DNA of 64,000 nt from a bacterium (GTDB taxonomy: Bacteria > Zhuqueibacterota > Zhuqueibacteria > Residuimicrobiales > Residuimicrobiaceae), in the NCBI GenBank assembly GCA_029565685.1, contig JAKQNR010000024.1, positions 124,001 to 188,000 of the forward strand. The letters are read 5' to 3'. Made by a program: the position numbers and the translations under genes. Positions 37,277 through 46,509 of this stretch are shown here, one piece after another. Under the pieces are notes generated by a model. That model was not told the DNA's origin, made no database searches, and was given only the letters and a program-made list of their open reading frames with translations. Numbering within the stretch: position 1 is the stretch's first letter; each line of letters begins with the position of its first letter.

Positions 37277-38680
37277 TTAATCAAACGCCGTTTGTATCAC
37301 ACCCATCTCCATCGCGCCACAGGATGAACCGAAAAATAGATAGGGCTCCAAATGCGTCAGGTGGCGGTACCGGCTCACCAGGTTCTGCAGCACGTCTTCA
37401 CTGCCTTTGGCAGCCAAAACCGCTACGGTCCCCCCACACCCCCAGGCAGTGGTCTTGGCGCCGTACAACCCTTTTTCCGGGCCTTGAGCTTTTATCAGAT
37501 CGACCAGCAGATCCGTCTCCTTGCTTCCCAGGCCGCAACGTTCCTGATAGCTCTGATGCGATTCATACATCAGCCGGCCGGCCTCCAACAGGCTTTGCTG
37601 AGAAGCCTGGAGTGTTGCGTCCAGCAGCTCGGCACACCGCTCGCTGCGGCTATGGTCACTCAGATGATGTTCGATCGCTGCTCGCGGTTGATACCGTTTT
37701 TCCAGATTGATCGCAGTGGCAGGATCGTCGTGGGTGGCAAAACGTTTGATAAACTCCTGGCCGGTTATTTTCGTCAGCACCTGCCTGCGCAACCGCTGTT
37801 CCCATTGCGCCGGATCTGTGTTGCAAAGATAGCCCATGGGCATCACCTCAGCGGATGCACCGCTGTGGTGCAGAATCATCTTGCGGCCCATAAAGGAAGC
37901 GATGCGCAGATCGCGATACCGGCTTTCCCGTTGAGGCGACATCAGGCCGCTGTAAATGCCGACCCACTGCACGCCCGGCGGCAGAGACATCATCTTGACC
38001 AACTCGTGCGGCTGACAGCGCAACACCATAGTACGGTTGCTCTGTCCCAGAGCCACAGCCACGTGGGTGGTGATGCCGCACGGCATGCCCATGATGCGGT
38101 TTTCCAGTATCTGGCAGGCGAGCGCGATCTGAAACCCGTCCAGATCGAGAGCAAGCGCGCCCTTGATCGCCAGCATGTTCGCCACCTGCAGCGCAGCGGA
38201 AGAGGCAGCCGAGGAGGCCTGCGGAATCGTGCTGCTGATGGCAATGCTAAGGCCGGTCTGCCATTGCTGGACAAAGCCCTCATGCTGCAGCACGGCTATG
38301 GCGCCGACCACATGACCCTGCCAACGGTTGTTCGCATCCTGAGCGAACTGGCGCTGCAGCAGTGGGTAGGGCTTGAGATGGCCGTCTTCGTACAGGTCGT
38401 CCAGCCGGTATTCGCAGTTCAGCACCCGTTCCTTGTTCATATTCAAATTGCGAATGACGACGCGGCGATCGCGCCGTTTTTGTACCGCCACCACCGTGGC
38501 CTCTCGCAAAGGGGTGGACAGCACCGTAGCGCCGGCATAATCGGACAGTCCGGCCATGACATCCAGGCGTGCCGGAGCACGCGCGATATAAATTTCTCGC
38601 CGGGGTGAAAAAACCCCGCCCAGATTGGTTTTAAGATGCCCCCCGAAGCGCTTCAGATCTTCAGGCCACTGAGCTTGCAT
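37277..38680 (-). CDS. GHMP sugar kinase, L-arabinokinase/galactokinase-like
   Basis: 467 residues of the GHMP kinase fold. ARAPARLDVMAGLSDYAGATVL resembles the N-terminal motif of plant L-arabinokinase and galactokinases (sugar binding); only the first 20 residues are cited in family terms. Motif 2 is PQASSAASSAALQ (ATP loop). Motif 3 reads YGAKTTAWGCGGTVAVLA, where the family usually has GAKITGGGSGGTV; Gly-Gly to Ala-Trp and Ser to Cys are unusual. It would phosphorylate the anomeric carbon of a sugar. It leads the seven-gene run and is divergent from the SDR gene. Confidence 0.85.
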   Translation of the reverse strand: MQAQWPEDLKRFGGHLKTNLGGVFSPRREIYIARAPARLDVMAGLSDYAGATVLSTPLREATVVAVQKRRDRRVVIRNLNMNKERVLNCEYRLDDLYEDGHLKPYPLLQRQFAQDANNRWQGHVVGAIAVLQHEGFVQQWQTGLSIAISSTIPQASSAASSAALQVANMLAIKGALALDLDGFQIALACQILENRIMGMPCGITTHVAVALGQSNRTMVLRCQPHELVKMMSLPPGVQWVGIYSGLMSPQRESRYRDLRIASFMGRKMILHHSGASAEVMPMGYLCNTDPAQWEQRLRRQVLTKITGQEFIKRFATHDDPATAINLEKRYQPRAAIEHHLSDHSRSERCAELLDATLQASQQSLLEAGRLMYESHQSYQERCGLGSKETDLLVDLIKAQGPEKGLYGAKTTAWGCGGTVAVLAAKGSEDVLQNLVSRYRHLTHLEPYLFFGSSCGAMEMGVIQTAFD

Positions 38681-38790
38681 GCCTCAACCCTCATTCCGAA
38701 TCAGGATCACAGACCAGGAGCAACAGCCTACAGACGTGAATGTAAGGCAAAGTTAGTAATATTTTTACTAAAATCAACCGATAAAAAGGC

Positions 38791-38819
38791 TTGAATAAAA
38801 GTTCTGCAACCCCTATATT
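38791..38819 (+). promoter_or_regulatory. Promoter of the SDR/flavoprotein unit
   Basis: TTGAAT (38791-38796), a 17-base spacer, and TATATT (38814-38819). The SDR ATG lies 37 bp downstream, with AAAGGTG as ribosome site. Confidence 0.6.
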
Positions 38820-38855
38820 TATATATTTATGGACCATTTAAATAAAGGTGTATTC

Positions 38856-39623
38856 ATGAACAGACCTGTTGCCCTTGTCACCGGCGGCGCCCGCGGCATC
38901 GGTCGCGGCATCGCCGAAAATTTAGCTGAGAATGGCTTTGACGTGGTGATCGACGATGTCCACGAAAACGCACAAGAGACCCTGTCCGCGCTGGAAAAAC
39001 GCGGCGCGAAAACGCTCTATCTGCGCGCCGACATCACCTCGGCTGAGGAGAGAAGGAGAATCATCGAAGAAATTAAAAAAACGTTCGGAAGTCTGCATCT
39101 GCTGGTGAACAACGCCGGCGTCGCGCCCCTGGTGCGCATGGATTTGCTGCAAGCCACAGAGGAAAGTTACGATCGGGTGATGAACATCAACCTAAAAGGC
39201 CCCTACTTTCTCACCCAGCTGGTCGCCAACTGGATGATCGAACAAAAAGCCGCGCATCCGGATGAGATGTTCCGTATCGTCAACATCTCATCCAATTCGG
39301 CGTACACCTCCTCCCCCTCGCGCGGGGAGTACTGCCTTTCCAAAGCCGGGGTCAGCATGATGACCAAACTTTACGCCGACCGCCTTGCCGAATATCAGAT
39401 CGGTGTGTTTGAAATCCGTCCCGGCATCATAATGACCGACATGACCTCAACGGTCAAAGCCAAATACGACAAGTTGATCGACGGCGGGCTTTTGCCCCTC
39501 AAACGCTGGGGACAGCCGGAAGACATCGGCAGGGCCGTTGCGGCCATCGCCAAGGGGCTTCTCGACTATTGCACCGGTGAGGTGATCAACGTCGACGGCG
39601 GTTTTCACTTGCACCGATTATAA
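38856..39623 (+). CDS. 3-ketoacyl-ACP reductase-like SDR
   Basis: A 255-residue short-chain dehydrogenase. The cofactor motif TGGARGIG begins at residue 9, NNAG follows, and the catalytic Ser and YCLSK sit in NISSNSAY and GEYCLSKAG. The C-terminus [11 protein letters not shown] is typical of classical SDRs. It starts at 38856, since the ribosome site lies before that ATG and the 38829 ATG is unsupported. The adjacent flavoprotein 33 bp downstream suggests a joint oxidation pathway, maybe for a sugar or polyol; the substrate is unknown. Confidence 0.93.
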   Translation: MNRPVALVTGGARGIGRGIAENLAENGFDVVIDDVHENAQETLSALEKRGAKTLYLRADITSAEERRRIIEEIKKTFGSLHLLVNNAGVAPLVRMDLLQATEESYDRVMNINLKGPYFLTQLVANWMIEQKAAHPDEMFRIVNISSNSAYTSSPSRGEYCLSKAGVSMMTKLYADRLAEYQIGVFEIRPGIIMTDMTSTVKAKYDKLIDGGLLPLKRWGQPEDIGRAVAAIAKGLLDYCTGEVINVDGGFHLHRL

Positions 39624-39656
39624 GCTTTTTATTGCTCCCACTTTTTCGGAGTTTCC

Positions 39657-41642
39657 ATGACTGACCACACTCTCATCCTGGAAGGAATATCCTTTCCCGT
39701 CTATCAAGTGGACACGATCATTGTCGGCAGCGGCGCCGCATCGCTCAACTGCGCCGTGCATTTGCATGATTACGGACATCAGGACATCGCTCTGATCACG
39801 GAAAAAGTCGGCGGCGGCACCTCCAACAACACCGGATCCGACAAGCAAACTTATTACAAGCTGTCCCTGTCCGGCAAAGAGCCGGATTCGCCCTACGACA
39901 TGGCGCGCTCGCTGTTTGACGGCGGCGCCATGCACGGAGAGCTGGCGCTTATCGAAGCCACCATGTCGGCGCAAGAATTCTTTCACCTGGCGCAGATCGG
40001 CGTGCAATTCCCGCACAACAGCCTCGGCGGATATGTGGGCTACAAAACCGACCACGATCCTCGCCAGCGGGCCACCTCGGCCGGACCCTGGACCTCCCAT
40101 CAGATGGTGCAGTGCCTGCTGAAAGAGGTCAAAGGAAGAAATATTCCTATCTTTGATGAGCACGACGTCGTCAGTCTCATCGTCGAGGACGGCCGCGCCG
40201 CCGGAGTGATCGGCCTGGATAAAAACAAATTGAACGAAGAAACATTCGGCCTCTGTTTCTTTCAGGCGAATCAAGTGGTGTTCGGCGTCGGCGGGCCGGG
40301 AGGATTATACAAAACCTCTGTTTATCCCGACTGCCACGTAGGCGCTATCGGCCTGGCTTTGGAGGTCGGCGCTGTGGCGCGCAATCTTACCGAATCCCAG
40401 TACGGCCTGGCTTCCATCCAATTCCGCTGGAATGTCTCCGGCACTTATCAACAGGTGATCCCGCGCTACATCAGCACAGACCGCGACGGCCACGACGAGC
40501 AAGAATTTCTCAACGACTATTTTCCCACCATGTCCAAGCTGGCCACCGATGTTTTTCTCAAAGGATATCAGTGGCCTTTTGATCCGCGTAAAATACCGGA
40601 CTATGGTTCCTCACTGATAGACGTACTGGTGTACATCGAGACGGTCATCAAAGGCCGCCGGGTGTATATGGATTTTCGCTGCAATCCGCTCGGCGACGAA
40701 CGCATCGGCGCTTTTTCATTGGATGATCTCGAGCCGGAAGCGTACACCTATCTGAAAAACTCGGAAGCGCTGTTTGGTTCGCCCATTCAACGGCTGGAAA
40801 AAATGAACCCGCTGGCCATTGAACTCTATCGCAAAAACGGCATTGACCTGTACCAGGAACCGCTGGAAGTGGCCGTGTGCAGTCAACACAACAACGGCGG
40901 CTTGGCTGGAAATCTGTGGTGGGAATCAAACATCGCCGGTCTGTATCCCATCGGTGAAGTGAACGGCAGCCACGGCGTCTACCGGCCCGGCGGCTCTGCG
41001 CTCAACTCCGGTCAGGTGGGCTCGTTGCGCGCTGCGCAAAAGATCAGCCATGCTCCGGCGCCCGGCAAAACGGCTGGGTGGGAAAAGGCTGCCGGCGAAC
41101 GCGGCAAAGCCATGCTCTCTTTTATTCAACACCTCTTCGGCCCGGTTTCAACCGTGACAGCTTTTCGCGAAGAGTTTCAATCCCGAATGACCCAGTATGG
41201 GGCGCACATTCGCGACCCGCGCAAGATCGAGCAGGCGCTCTCCGCAGCCTATGAACAGTGCTCACGAGCGGCTGAACAAAAGGCGGCCAGCCGCCGGGAA
41301 ATCCCCCTGGCGCTGCAGAACCGCCATCTGGTGCTGGCCCACGCCGCTTATCTGCAAGCGATCGCCGCTTATCTGCAGCGCGGCGGAGGCAGCCGCGGAT
41401 CCTACCTGGTAATGGATCCGCAGGGCCAGCCGGTGATCGATCAGCTGGGCGACGATTGGCGCTACAAGCCGGAAGTGGCGCCGTTGCGCGAAGAGGTTTT
41501 GGAGACGCGCCTGGGCGCGGACCAGCGATTTCACTCCACCTGGAAGCCGCGCCGGCCGTTGCCTGAAGAGCCTTCCTGGTTCGAAACGGTGTGGGGTAAA
41601 TTTTTAAGCAAGGAAATCTTTCAGACCAAAGGGGATATTTAA
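39657..41642 (+). CDS. FAD-dependent oxidoreductase, fumarate reductase/SDH-flavoprotein-like
   Basis: 661 residues. The N-terminal Rossmann motif is DTIIVGSGAASLNCAVHLHD, where GxGxxS/A is met by GSGAAS. GGTSNNTGSDKQTYYK resembles the FAD-loop region of flavoproteins in the fumarate reductase group, and GEVNGSHGVYRPGGSALNSG resembles the C-terminal FAD-binding part. It lacks a signal peptide. The exact subfamily was not recognised. The ribosome site CGGAG is five bases before the ATG. It follows the SDR, and a terminator begins about 10 bp after its stop. Confidence 0.85.
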   Translation: MTDHTLILEGISFPVYQVDTIIVGSGAASLNCAVHLHDYGHQDIALITEKVGGGTSNNTGSDKQTYYKLSLSGKEPDSPYDMARSLFDGGAMHGELALIEATMSAQEFFHLAQIGVQFPHNSLGGYVGYKTDHDPRQRATSAGPWTSHQMVQCLLKEVKGRNIPIFDEHDVVSLIVEDGRAAGVIGLDKNKLNEETFGLCFFQANQVVFGVGGPGGLYKTSVYPDCHVGAIGLALEVGAVARNLTESQYGLASIQFRWNVSGTYQQVIPRYISTDRDGHDEQEFLNDYFPTMSKLATDVFLKGYQWPFDPRKIPDYGSSLIDVLVYIETVIKGRRVYMDFRCNPLGDERIGAFSLDDLEPEAYTYLKNSEALFGSPIQRLEKMNPLAIELYRKNGIDLYQEPLEVAVCSQHNNGGLAGNLWWESNIAGLYPIGEVNGSHGVYRPGGSALNSGQVGSLRAAQKISHAPAPGKTAGWEKAAGERGKAMLSFIQHLFGPVSTVTAFREEFQSRMTQYGAHIRDPRKIEQALSAAYEQCSRAAEQKAASRREIPLALQNRHLVLAHAAYLQAIAAYLQRGGGSRGSYLVMDPQGQPVIDQLGDDWRYKPEVAPLREEVLETRLGADQRFHSTWKPRRPLPEEPSWFETVWGKFLSKEIFQTKGDI

Positions 41643-41651
41643 GATGCAAAG

Positions 41652-41690
41652 ATCGCTCAGCGAAATAAAAATTATCTGGGCGATTTTATT
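41652..41690 (+). terminator. Terminator after the flavoprotein gene
   Basis: ATCGCTCAG and CTGGGCGAT make a 9-bp stem with one G-T pair and a 15-base AT-rich loop, followed by TTTATT. It marks the left edge of the accessory region. Confidence 0.65.
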
Positions 41691-42234
41691 GATAACCTGA
41701 TCGTCCAATGACCGGGTTTAGGCAAAGACTGGAGCAGGAGGCGAGGACCGGTATTCCCATAGAAAAGGTCGATGGTGCGGTCGAAAAAGGCCTGGAAAAA
41801 GGGTTAAAGGGCAGAGCTCCAGGCCGCCACTTGCGCCATGGCATGCAGCGCCAGACAGGGCATTGCAACCGCTCCCATGGCTGTTTTTATATATCAAAAA
41901 CTGGACCAAGGACTGAGACGGGACGCCCTCTCAACCCAGATCGAGGTCGAGATCGAAAGGCGTAACGACGAGGTAAAGGTGGATGAATCAACGGCCAAAG
42001 CGGCTCAGGAGACCCTCGAAAAAGCCGCCAAGGCAAAAAAATGGTGGGAGTTCTGAAAATAGCTCTTATGATTCCGCCCAAGCAATGTCTTCCCTGGGCG
42101 GTGGACCATTCTACAATCCGGGGGATTGCACCGAGCGACACGTGCACATTCCCGTTGCACAATCCGTGGCACAAGCCCTGGGCTTGTGCCGTTAACAACC
42201 ATTCACCTAGTTGCGGGGTATTCCTCCGGCCGGT
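41691..42234. other. Low-information stretch with one short ORF
   Basis: About 540 bp with no gene that can be supported. A short lysine-rich frame at 41877-42056 (MAVFIYQKLDQGL, ending KAKKWWEF) lacks a ribosome site. A second short frame at 41708-41965 overlaps it. Both may be remnants of one small gene broken by a frameshift. The right part holds the palindrome and the glgC-tail copy listed separately. Confidence 0.4.
42168..42190. repeat. REP-like 11-bp perfect palindrome
   Basis: GGCACAAGCCC-T-GGGCTTGTGCC. The arms are perfect, with a single central base. A related, imperfect form lies at 45334-45357 (ACAAGTCCCTGGCTTGT core). It resembles short palindromic repeats spread by REP-associated transposases, but no such transposase is in the window. 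Confidence 0.65.
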
Positions 42235-42270
42235 TCAAATCACCATTCAATCCGGAATCAGCGCGCCCTT
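42235..42270 (-). repeat. Copy of the glgC 3' end (copy 1)
   Basis: 36 bp with 34 identities to the last codons and stop of glgC (50055-50090). It lies downstream of the large secreted protein gene and beside the REP-like palindrome. A second, more diverged copy is at 45406-45460. Confidence 0.85.
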
Positions 42271-42593
42271 CCTTATCATGACTTGTCGATGCGCGCTATT
42301 CCGCCCAGCTCGCTGGACAGGTTTGTCGGGTAGAGGCCCGAAGCCATGGCTCCATCTAGTGAACAGGACCCCCTGGGCGATCTGGATAGCAAGGGCCGCC
42401 AGCCACCACTGCCACGCCTCCCCCATTTGCACCTCGATAACCCAGAAATCCCTACGACATAATTTACAGCTTATATACGCACATGAAAAAGGAGGCTTTG
42501 GAAATGGAAAGCCCGGCCTATCTCGACGCATAGTGCCGCACGCCGCGGTCGCACCCGAGCGCTCGAAACTCACAGCCGGGCGCTGAAGCGAAC

Positions 42594-45221
42594 TTAATCG
42601 AGTGGCCCTTTTTCGCTTCTGGTCTGACTCGGCTTGAAGGTGATGAGATAATCGGTGCCGACCAGAAAACGGAAATGGACATCCACCCGCGCTCTGGCGC
42701 AACTCACATTCCAGGTGTCAATCCTGCCGTCATTATTGGTGTCGTTGCCTCCGCATTCGCAGGTTTTCCAGCCGGCCAGGTCAAGAGTGAATTCTCCGGC
42801 CACCAAATCGCCCAACTCAACGCCCCAGGCTGTGAGATAGATATTGCCCGGTGCGGTGATGCCGCAGTTGCATCCACGGTCTTCGGGATCCTGCATAAAG
42901 CTGAAAGACATGGGTGAACGGATGGCCTCCGTAAGCTGACATTTCTTACGGGTGGTGCCAAAGACAACTGCGCATGGAGCGGAGGCCGGCGAGCAGCCCC
43001 AATAGTCCGCTCCACCGACTGGATAAGAGTCCGGTTGGTTGATCATCGAGGCGGCAAGTCCGATCTCAATAAAATCAAAACTCTCAATTGAACTGCCGTT
43101 CATCCCTGCGCCCGCCATGGTCAGCATCGGGTTGCCTCCGTAAGGACAGCCCACATCATGAAGCTGGGGTTTGCGCAGGCCGACCTGAGGAAAAGCGATG
43201 TTTATCTTGTCATCATTCCGATCATACCCATTATTTTCCATGTCGAGCGTTATAGAGGCGGTCATGGTTGGAGCGGGTTTGAGTACCAGATCACGGGGTG
43301 CATTCATATCGCCGGTCTGGGTCACATCCACCCTGACCGAATCCGCCCGGTAATCCTCATGCGCAGCGACAATCCACCAGCTTCCATACGTCAGCGTAAG
43401 CCCATATACACCGTCATTGGTCCAGGTGCTGAACTGCTGCTGCTTGCCGCCGATCTCACGGACAGTGATGGAGACCTCTCCCTTGAAATTGGCCGGGGTG
43501 ACCCCGTGATGCTGGAGAATTTCGTTAACCACCTTCCCTGCGAGCCCACTAGTTTGCTTCTCAAGGATGATGTCCTGGTCCAGAAACTTGTTCTTGGCAA
43601 TGACGACATTGACGGTCGCACTTTTATAACCCGTCTTACTCGCCGACAGGCTTTTTTCGCCGACACCGATGTTCTCAAAACGATAATAGCCGGTATTGCT
43701 GGTCGTCTGTTCATGGGCTGGATGCATGGGATTATTTTCGTCACCAAGCAGCTTGACGGATACCCCCTCGATGCCCTTGCCGCTCTGCTTGTCGCCGACA
43801 TATCCCTGGACTCCGCCGAAATCAGTGTATTCCCGCCAGGCTTTGAAACTGGTCCGGAAAAAACTTCGGTTAAAACCAAGTACAGCTCGAAAACCCTGAG
43901 TGATGGAGTTGGCGCCCATAATCGCGCTGACCGGCGCCGCCAGCCACCGGGCAAGAGCCCCGAGCCCCCCCTCTGTCAAAACAATGCCGGTAACGGTGCA
44001 GAAAGCCTCCCTGTACGCCGCTGAGTTCACCATCCTTGACAGGAACTGTTTGACAATCCAGAAACTGGCCCCCCACGGATCATTGGCCGCGATATATTGA
44101 TCAAGCCGCTGCAGGTTGGATGTTTCATTGAAGATAAACGAAATCAGCTGGGCATCCTTTTGAACGAGATCCGGGACCTGTTTTCCAAAGGCCGGAATCA
44201 CCACATTGGTGATCACAGCCAGAGAATGACGTCCCAATTCAAAAATGGCGGTGGTAATCCCGGCATAGTGAGCCTTTCTGCGCTCTGCGAAGGAAAGATT
44301 ATGCCAGCTGTTGGATTTGCTCTGCAAAAAACCATAACCATAATTGCTCACACGCAGGGTATCCCCACCGGGAATGAGCCCATAGGTAAATTCCCGCGTC
44401 GATGGGGCAAAGGGGACACCACCCGGCTTGACCGCATCGAGAAAATCCCCGCTCGGCAAGAGCATGAACGAATCGCTGGAAGTCTGGCACCAAACCCATC
44501 GGCAGTAGGAATTGCTCATTCTAAACTTGTCGCCGCCCTCCCAGCTCAAGCGCAGCCCCCCTGTTTCCACATTGGGCAAAATCTCCGGAGCGGCGGACGT
44601 TTTGCTGCTCTGCTCCATTTGGGCGGCGGATTGCAGCGACAAAGTACGGCTGATCTGGGAAGGATAGGATTCGAGATAGGCTAAAAGTGCGGCGCTGACC
44701 CGGGTATCCAACTCTGAATCCTGTTGACCGAGGGCATAAGGATTTTTCGCCAGTTGTGCGGTTAGATAAGCCCTGAGCGCATCATATTCCGGAAGCCCCA
44801 CAATCCGGTTCAGTACCATCTTCGCTTCCTCCGCATCGCTGACGCAGACAAAAGGGTGCAGGAAGAGCAGAGCCTGAGCTGTAGAAGCCGCATCAAGGCT
44901 CAACTTGAGACCGCCCGCGGGATCGGGAACGACTTGAAGCAGCAAGATCTTCCCATCCCGGCCATAGGCCATGGCCAGTCCCGGCACATGCTTGTTGCCC
45001 TCGACCGAAAAGGCGTTAGCAGCATCCACGCTGCTGAGAACTGAACCGAAAGAGACCGCTATCTCCTTATTGTCGATGCCGCTGCCGGGGAAGTGGAGCT
45101 CTCCAGTCATTTGAATTTTCAGTTGTGATGGTGCTGTCGGCTCATCCTCTCCACAGCGGACAGCCAGTCCGAAGACTAAACCAACGACCAGCGCAACGCA
45201 AAATATTTCTGACCTGTTCAT
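42594..45221 (-). CDS. Large secreted protein with carboxypeptidase-regulatory-like repeats
   Basis: 875 residues, not recognised as a whole. The N-terminus SEIFCVALVVGLVFGLAVRC looks like a signal peptide or poor lipobox, with Arg before Cys. The first 460 residues are of unknown fold. Residues about 475-560 form a carboxypeptidase-regulatory-like (Ig-fold) domain: GVQGYVGDKQSGKGIEGVSV, then TTSNTGYYRFENIGVG. A second, weaker one follows (GLAGKVVNE and on). The C-terminal 200 residues are Cys- and Gly-rich, with several Cys pairs, suggesting extracellular disulfides. A ribosome site AGAGGG precedes the ATG. It is flanked on both sides by repeats. Confidence 0.8.
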   Translation of the reverse strand: MNRSEIFCVALVVGLVFGLAVRCGEDEPTAPSQLKIQMTGELHFPGSGIDNKEIAVSFGSVLSSVDAANAFSVEGNKHVPGLAMAYGRDGKILLLQVVPDPAGGLKLSLDAASTAQALLFLHPFVCVSDAEEAKMVLNRIVGLPEYDALRAYLTAQLAKNPYALGQQDSELDTRVSAALLAYLESYPSQISRTLSLQSAAQMEQSSKTSAAPEILPNVETGGLRLSWEGGDKFRMSNSYCRWVWCQTSSDSFMLLPSGDFLDAVKPGGVPFAPSTREFTYGLIPGGDTLRVSNYGYGFLQSKSNSWHNLSFAERRKAHYAGITTAIFELGRHSLAVITNVVIPAFGKQVPDLVQKDAQLISFIFNETSNLQRLDQYIAANDPWGASFWIVKQFLSRMVNSAAYREAFCTVTGIVLTEGGLGALARWLAAPVSAIMGANSITQGFRAVLGFNRSFFRTSFKAWREYTDFGGVQGYVGDKQSGKGIEGVSVKLLGDENNPMHPAHEQTTSNTGYYRFENIGVGEKSLSASKTGYKSATVNVVIAKNKFLDQDIILEKQTSGLAGKVVNEILQHHGVTPANFKGEVSITVREIGGKQQQFSTWTNDGVYGLTLTYGSWWIVAAHEDYRADSVRVDVTQTGDMNAPRDLVLKPAPTMTASITLDMENNGYDRNDDKINIAFPQVGLRKPQLHDVGCPYGGNPMLTMAGAGMNGSSIESFDFIEIGLAASMINQPDSYPVGGADYWGCSPASAPCAVVFGTTRKKCQLTEAIRSPMSFSFMQDPEDRGCNCGITAPGNIYLTAWGVELGDLVAGEFTLDLAGWKTCECGGNDTNNDGRIDTWNVSCARARVDVHFRFLVGTDYLITFKPSQTRSEKGPLD

Positions 45222-45279
45222 GACATCCCTCTCTGTTGAATGGGCAGTCGATCAAGTTATGCATACCTATTGGCCTGCA

Positions 45280-45460
45280 GTCCAAAAGAACGCAATCCCG
45301 GGAATTGCACCACGCAAAGATCGTACTTTCCCGTGGTACAAGTCCCTGGCTTGTGGCTCAAACCGCTAAGGGGTCTGACTGAGGACAGCTATTTCTCCGA
45401 TGGATTCAGATCACCTTTCCATTCGGAAACAGCGTACGCTGGATCACGCTGACGAGGCTG
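45280..45460 (-). repeat. REP-like element plus glgC 3'-end copy (copy 2)
   Basis: The left part has a hairpin CCACG...CGTGG (45310-45336) and a palindrome-like ACAAGTCCCTGGCTTGT. The right part (45406-45440) matches the glgC end at 29 of 35 positions and extends with lower identity to 45460. On the minus strand it still encodes LFPNGKVI plus a stop, against LIPDGKVI in glgC. The order palindrome then glgC tail matches the module near 42.2 kb. Confidence 0.7.
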
Positions 45461-45529
45461 CTTTAAATCCAAAAGCCAACAAGAATTGACAGAAATTCAT
45501 TTTTGCCGGGGGCAAAAATGACCGACCGC

Positions 45530-45872
45530 CTATTGCATCAACACCATCTTGATGATCTTTTTAGCCGAAGAGTGCATCAGCACCGCGTAATAAATGCCGG
45601 CGGCGAGAGGACGATCCTCTGCGGAAAAGATCACCCTCTGCGCCCGTGCTGTCCGTGGCGGTTGTCAGAGCTTGAATAATTGGGTTCCCCGGAAGAGTGA
45701 TGCATTCCTGCCAGCCACCGCCATCATCAGCTGAAGACAGGATCTTTTTTCTGACAACGGTATAGATCAGCGGATTCTGCGCCAGCGGGGCGCTATGCCG
45801 ACAGCAAAGGCAGCAGCTCGCCGCGATCAACCACTGGTGCGGTTCACCGGGAACCGCTGCTCGCGTCGGCAA
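45530..45872 (-). pseudogene. Remnant of a BNR-repeat secreted protein with sorting-type tail
   Basis: One frame reads SADDGGGWQECITLPGNP, a BNR/YCF48-type repeat. After a frameshift near 45625 the text continues as VIFSAEDRPLAAGIYYAVLM and ends KKIIKMVLMQ plus stop. This ending matches the G-x-Y-Y/F-x-R-L...K-K-M-V-L-M pattern of C-terminal FlgD/por-type sorting domains. No intact start was found. It lies just after the YdeI-like gene on the same strand. Confidence 0.6.
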
Positions 45873-45884
45873 GTCGAGTAATCA

Positions 45885-46352
45885 TCAGGGATGCTTCACC
45901 TGCTCGAGCAGCATCCCGATGGTCTTTAGCAGCCGCTGGTCGCGGGTCTCCTTTTTTTTGGCCCCCTCGATCCAGCGCACGTACTCTTTCCTGTTGGTAT
46001 AGGACAGCTCGTCAAACCAGCGTTTGGCCCGCGGATTTTCATCCAACAATCGGCCCAGGTCAGCGGGGATCTCCACCTCGCGGGGCTCTTCATCTTTGCG
46101 CAAAACGACATGAACGCTGTCGCCGGGGTTCTTGCCGATGGCCGTTCGCACCTGTTGGGTCAATCCCAGCCAGTGGCAGGGTAAACCCATCTTGACCAGT
46201 GAGCCGCGGTATTCATGGCCGTCAAAAGTCGCCACCACCTTCACCCGGCCCTTGACGCCAAACTCCTTTTCAACCTTAAAAGGAAATTCAATGAAAGCGG
46301 CATCCAGGCCGGGATGTTTCTGGATTACAGCATCAAATTCATAGCTCTTCAT
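45885..46352 (-). CDS. DUF1905/YdeI-like protein
   Basis: 155 residues. The N-terminal half ([41 protein letters not shown]) is a DUF1905 domain. The C-terminal half ([31 protein letters not shown], shown in part) is the OmdA/YdeI helical domain linked with bacteriocin-resistance proteins in the literature. Start at 46352 is fixed by GGGAG seven bases upstream. It is intact, though its neighbours on both sides are pseudogenes. Confidence 0.85.
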   Translation of the reverse strand: MKSYEFDAVIQKHPGLDAAFIEFPFKVEKEFGVKGRVKVVATFDGHEYRGSLVKMGLPCHWLGLTQQVRTAIGKNPGDSVHVVLRKDEEPREVEIPADLGRLLDENPRAKRWFDELSYTNRKEYVRWIEGAKKKETRDQRLLKTIGMLLEQVKHP

Positions 46353-46509
46353 GGTGCAGCTCCCGGTTCGCAATATTTGTCTGCATAGAGCACCTTGCCT
46401 GAATTTCAGCTCTTCTCAGACCTCAAAAATCATTAGGGAATCCATAGACCCCATCATAGCAAAAGAGTATAACCAGCCGTCACCGCAGCAGTAGAAGCTG
46501 AATCTCCGC

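Noticed and set aside
37352..38608. 418-residue open frame antisense to the GHMP kinase
   Set aside because: The kinase motifs on the minus strand are clear and the antisense product has no features.
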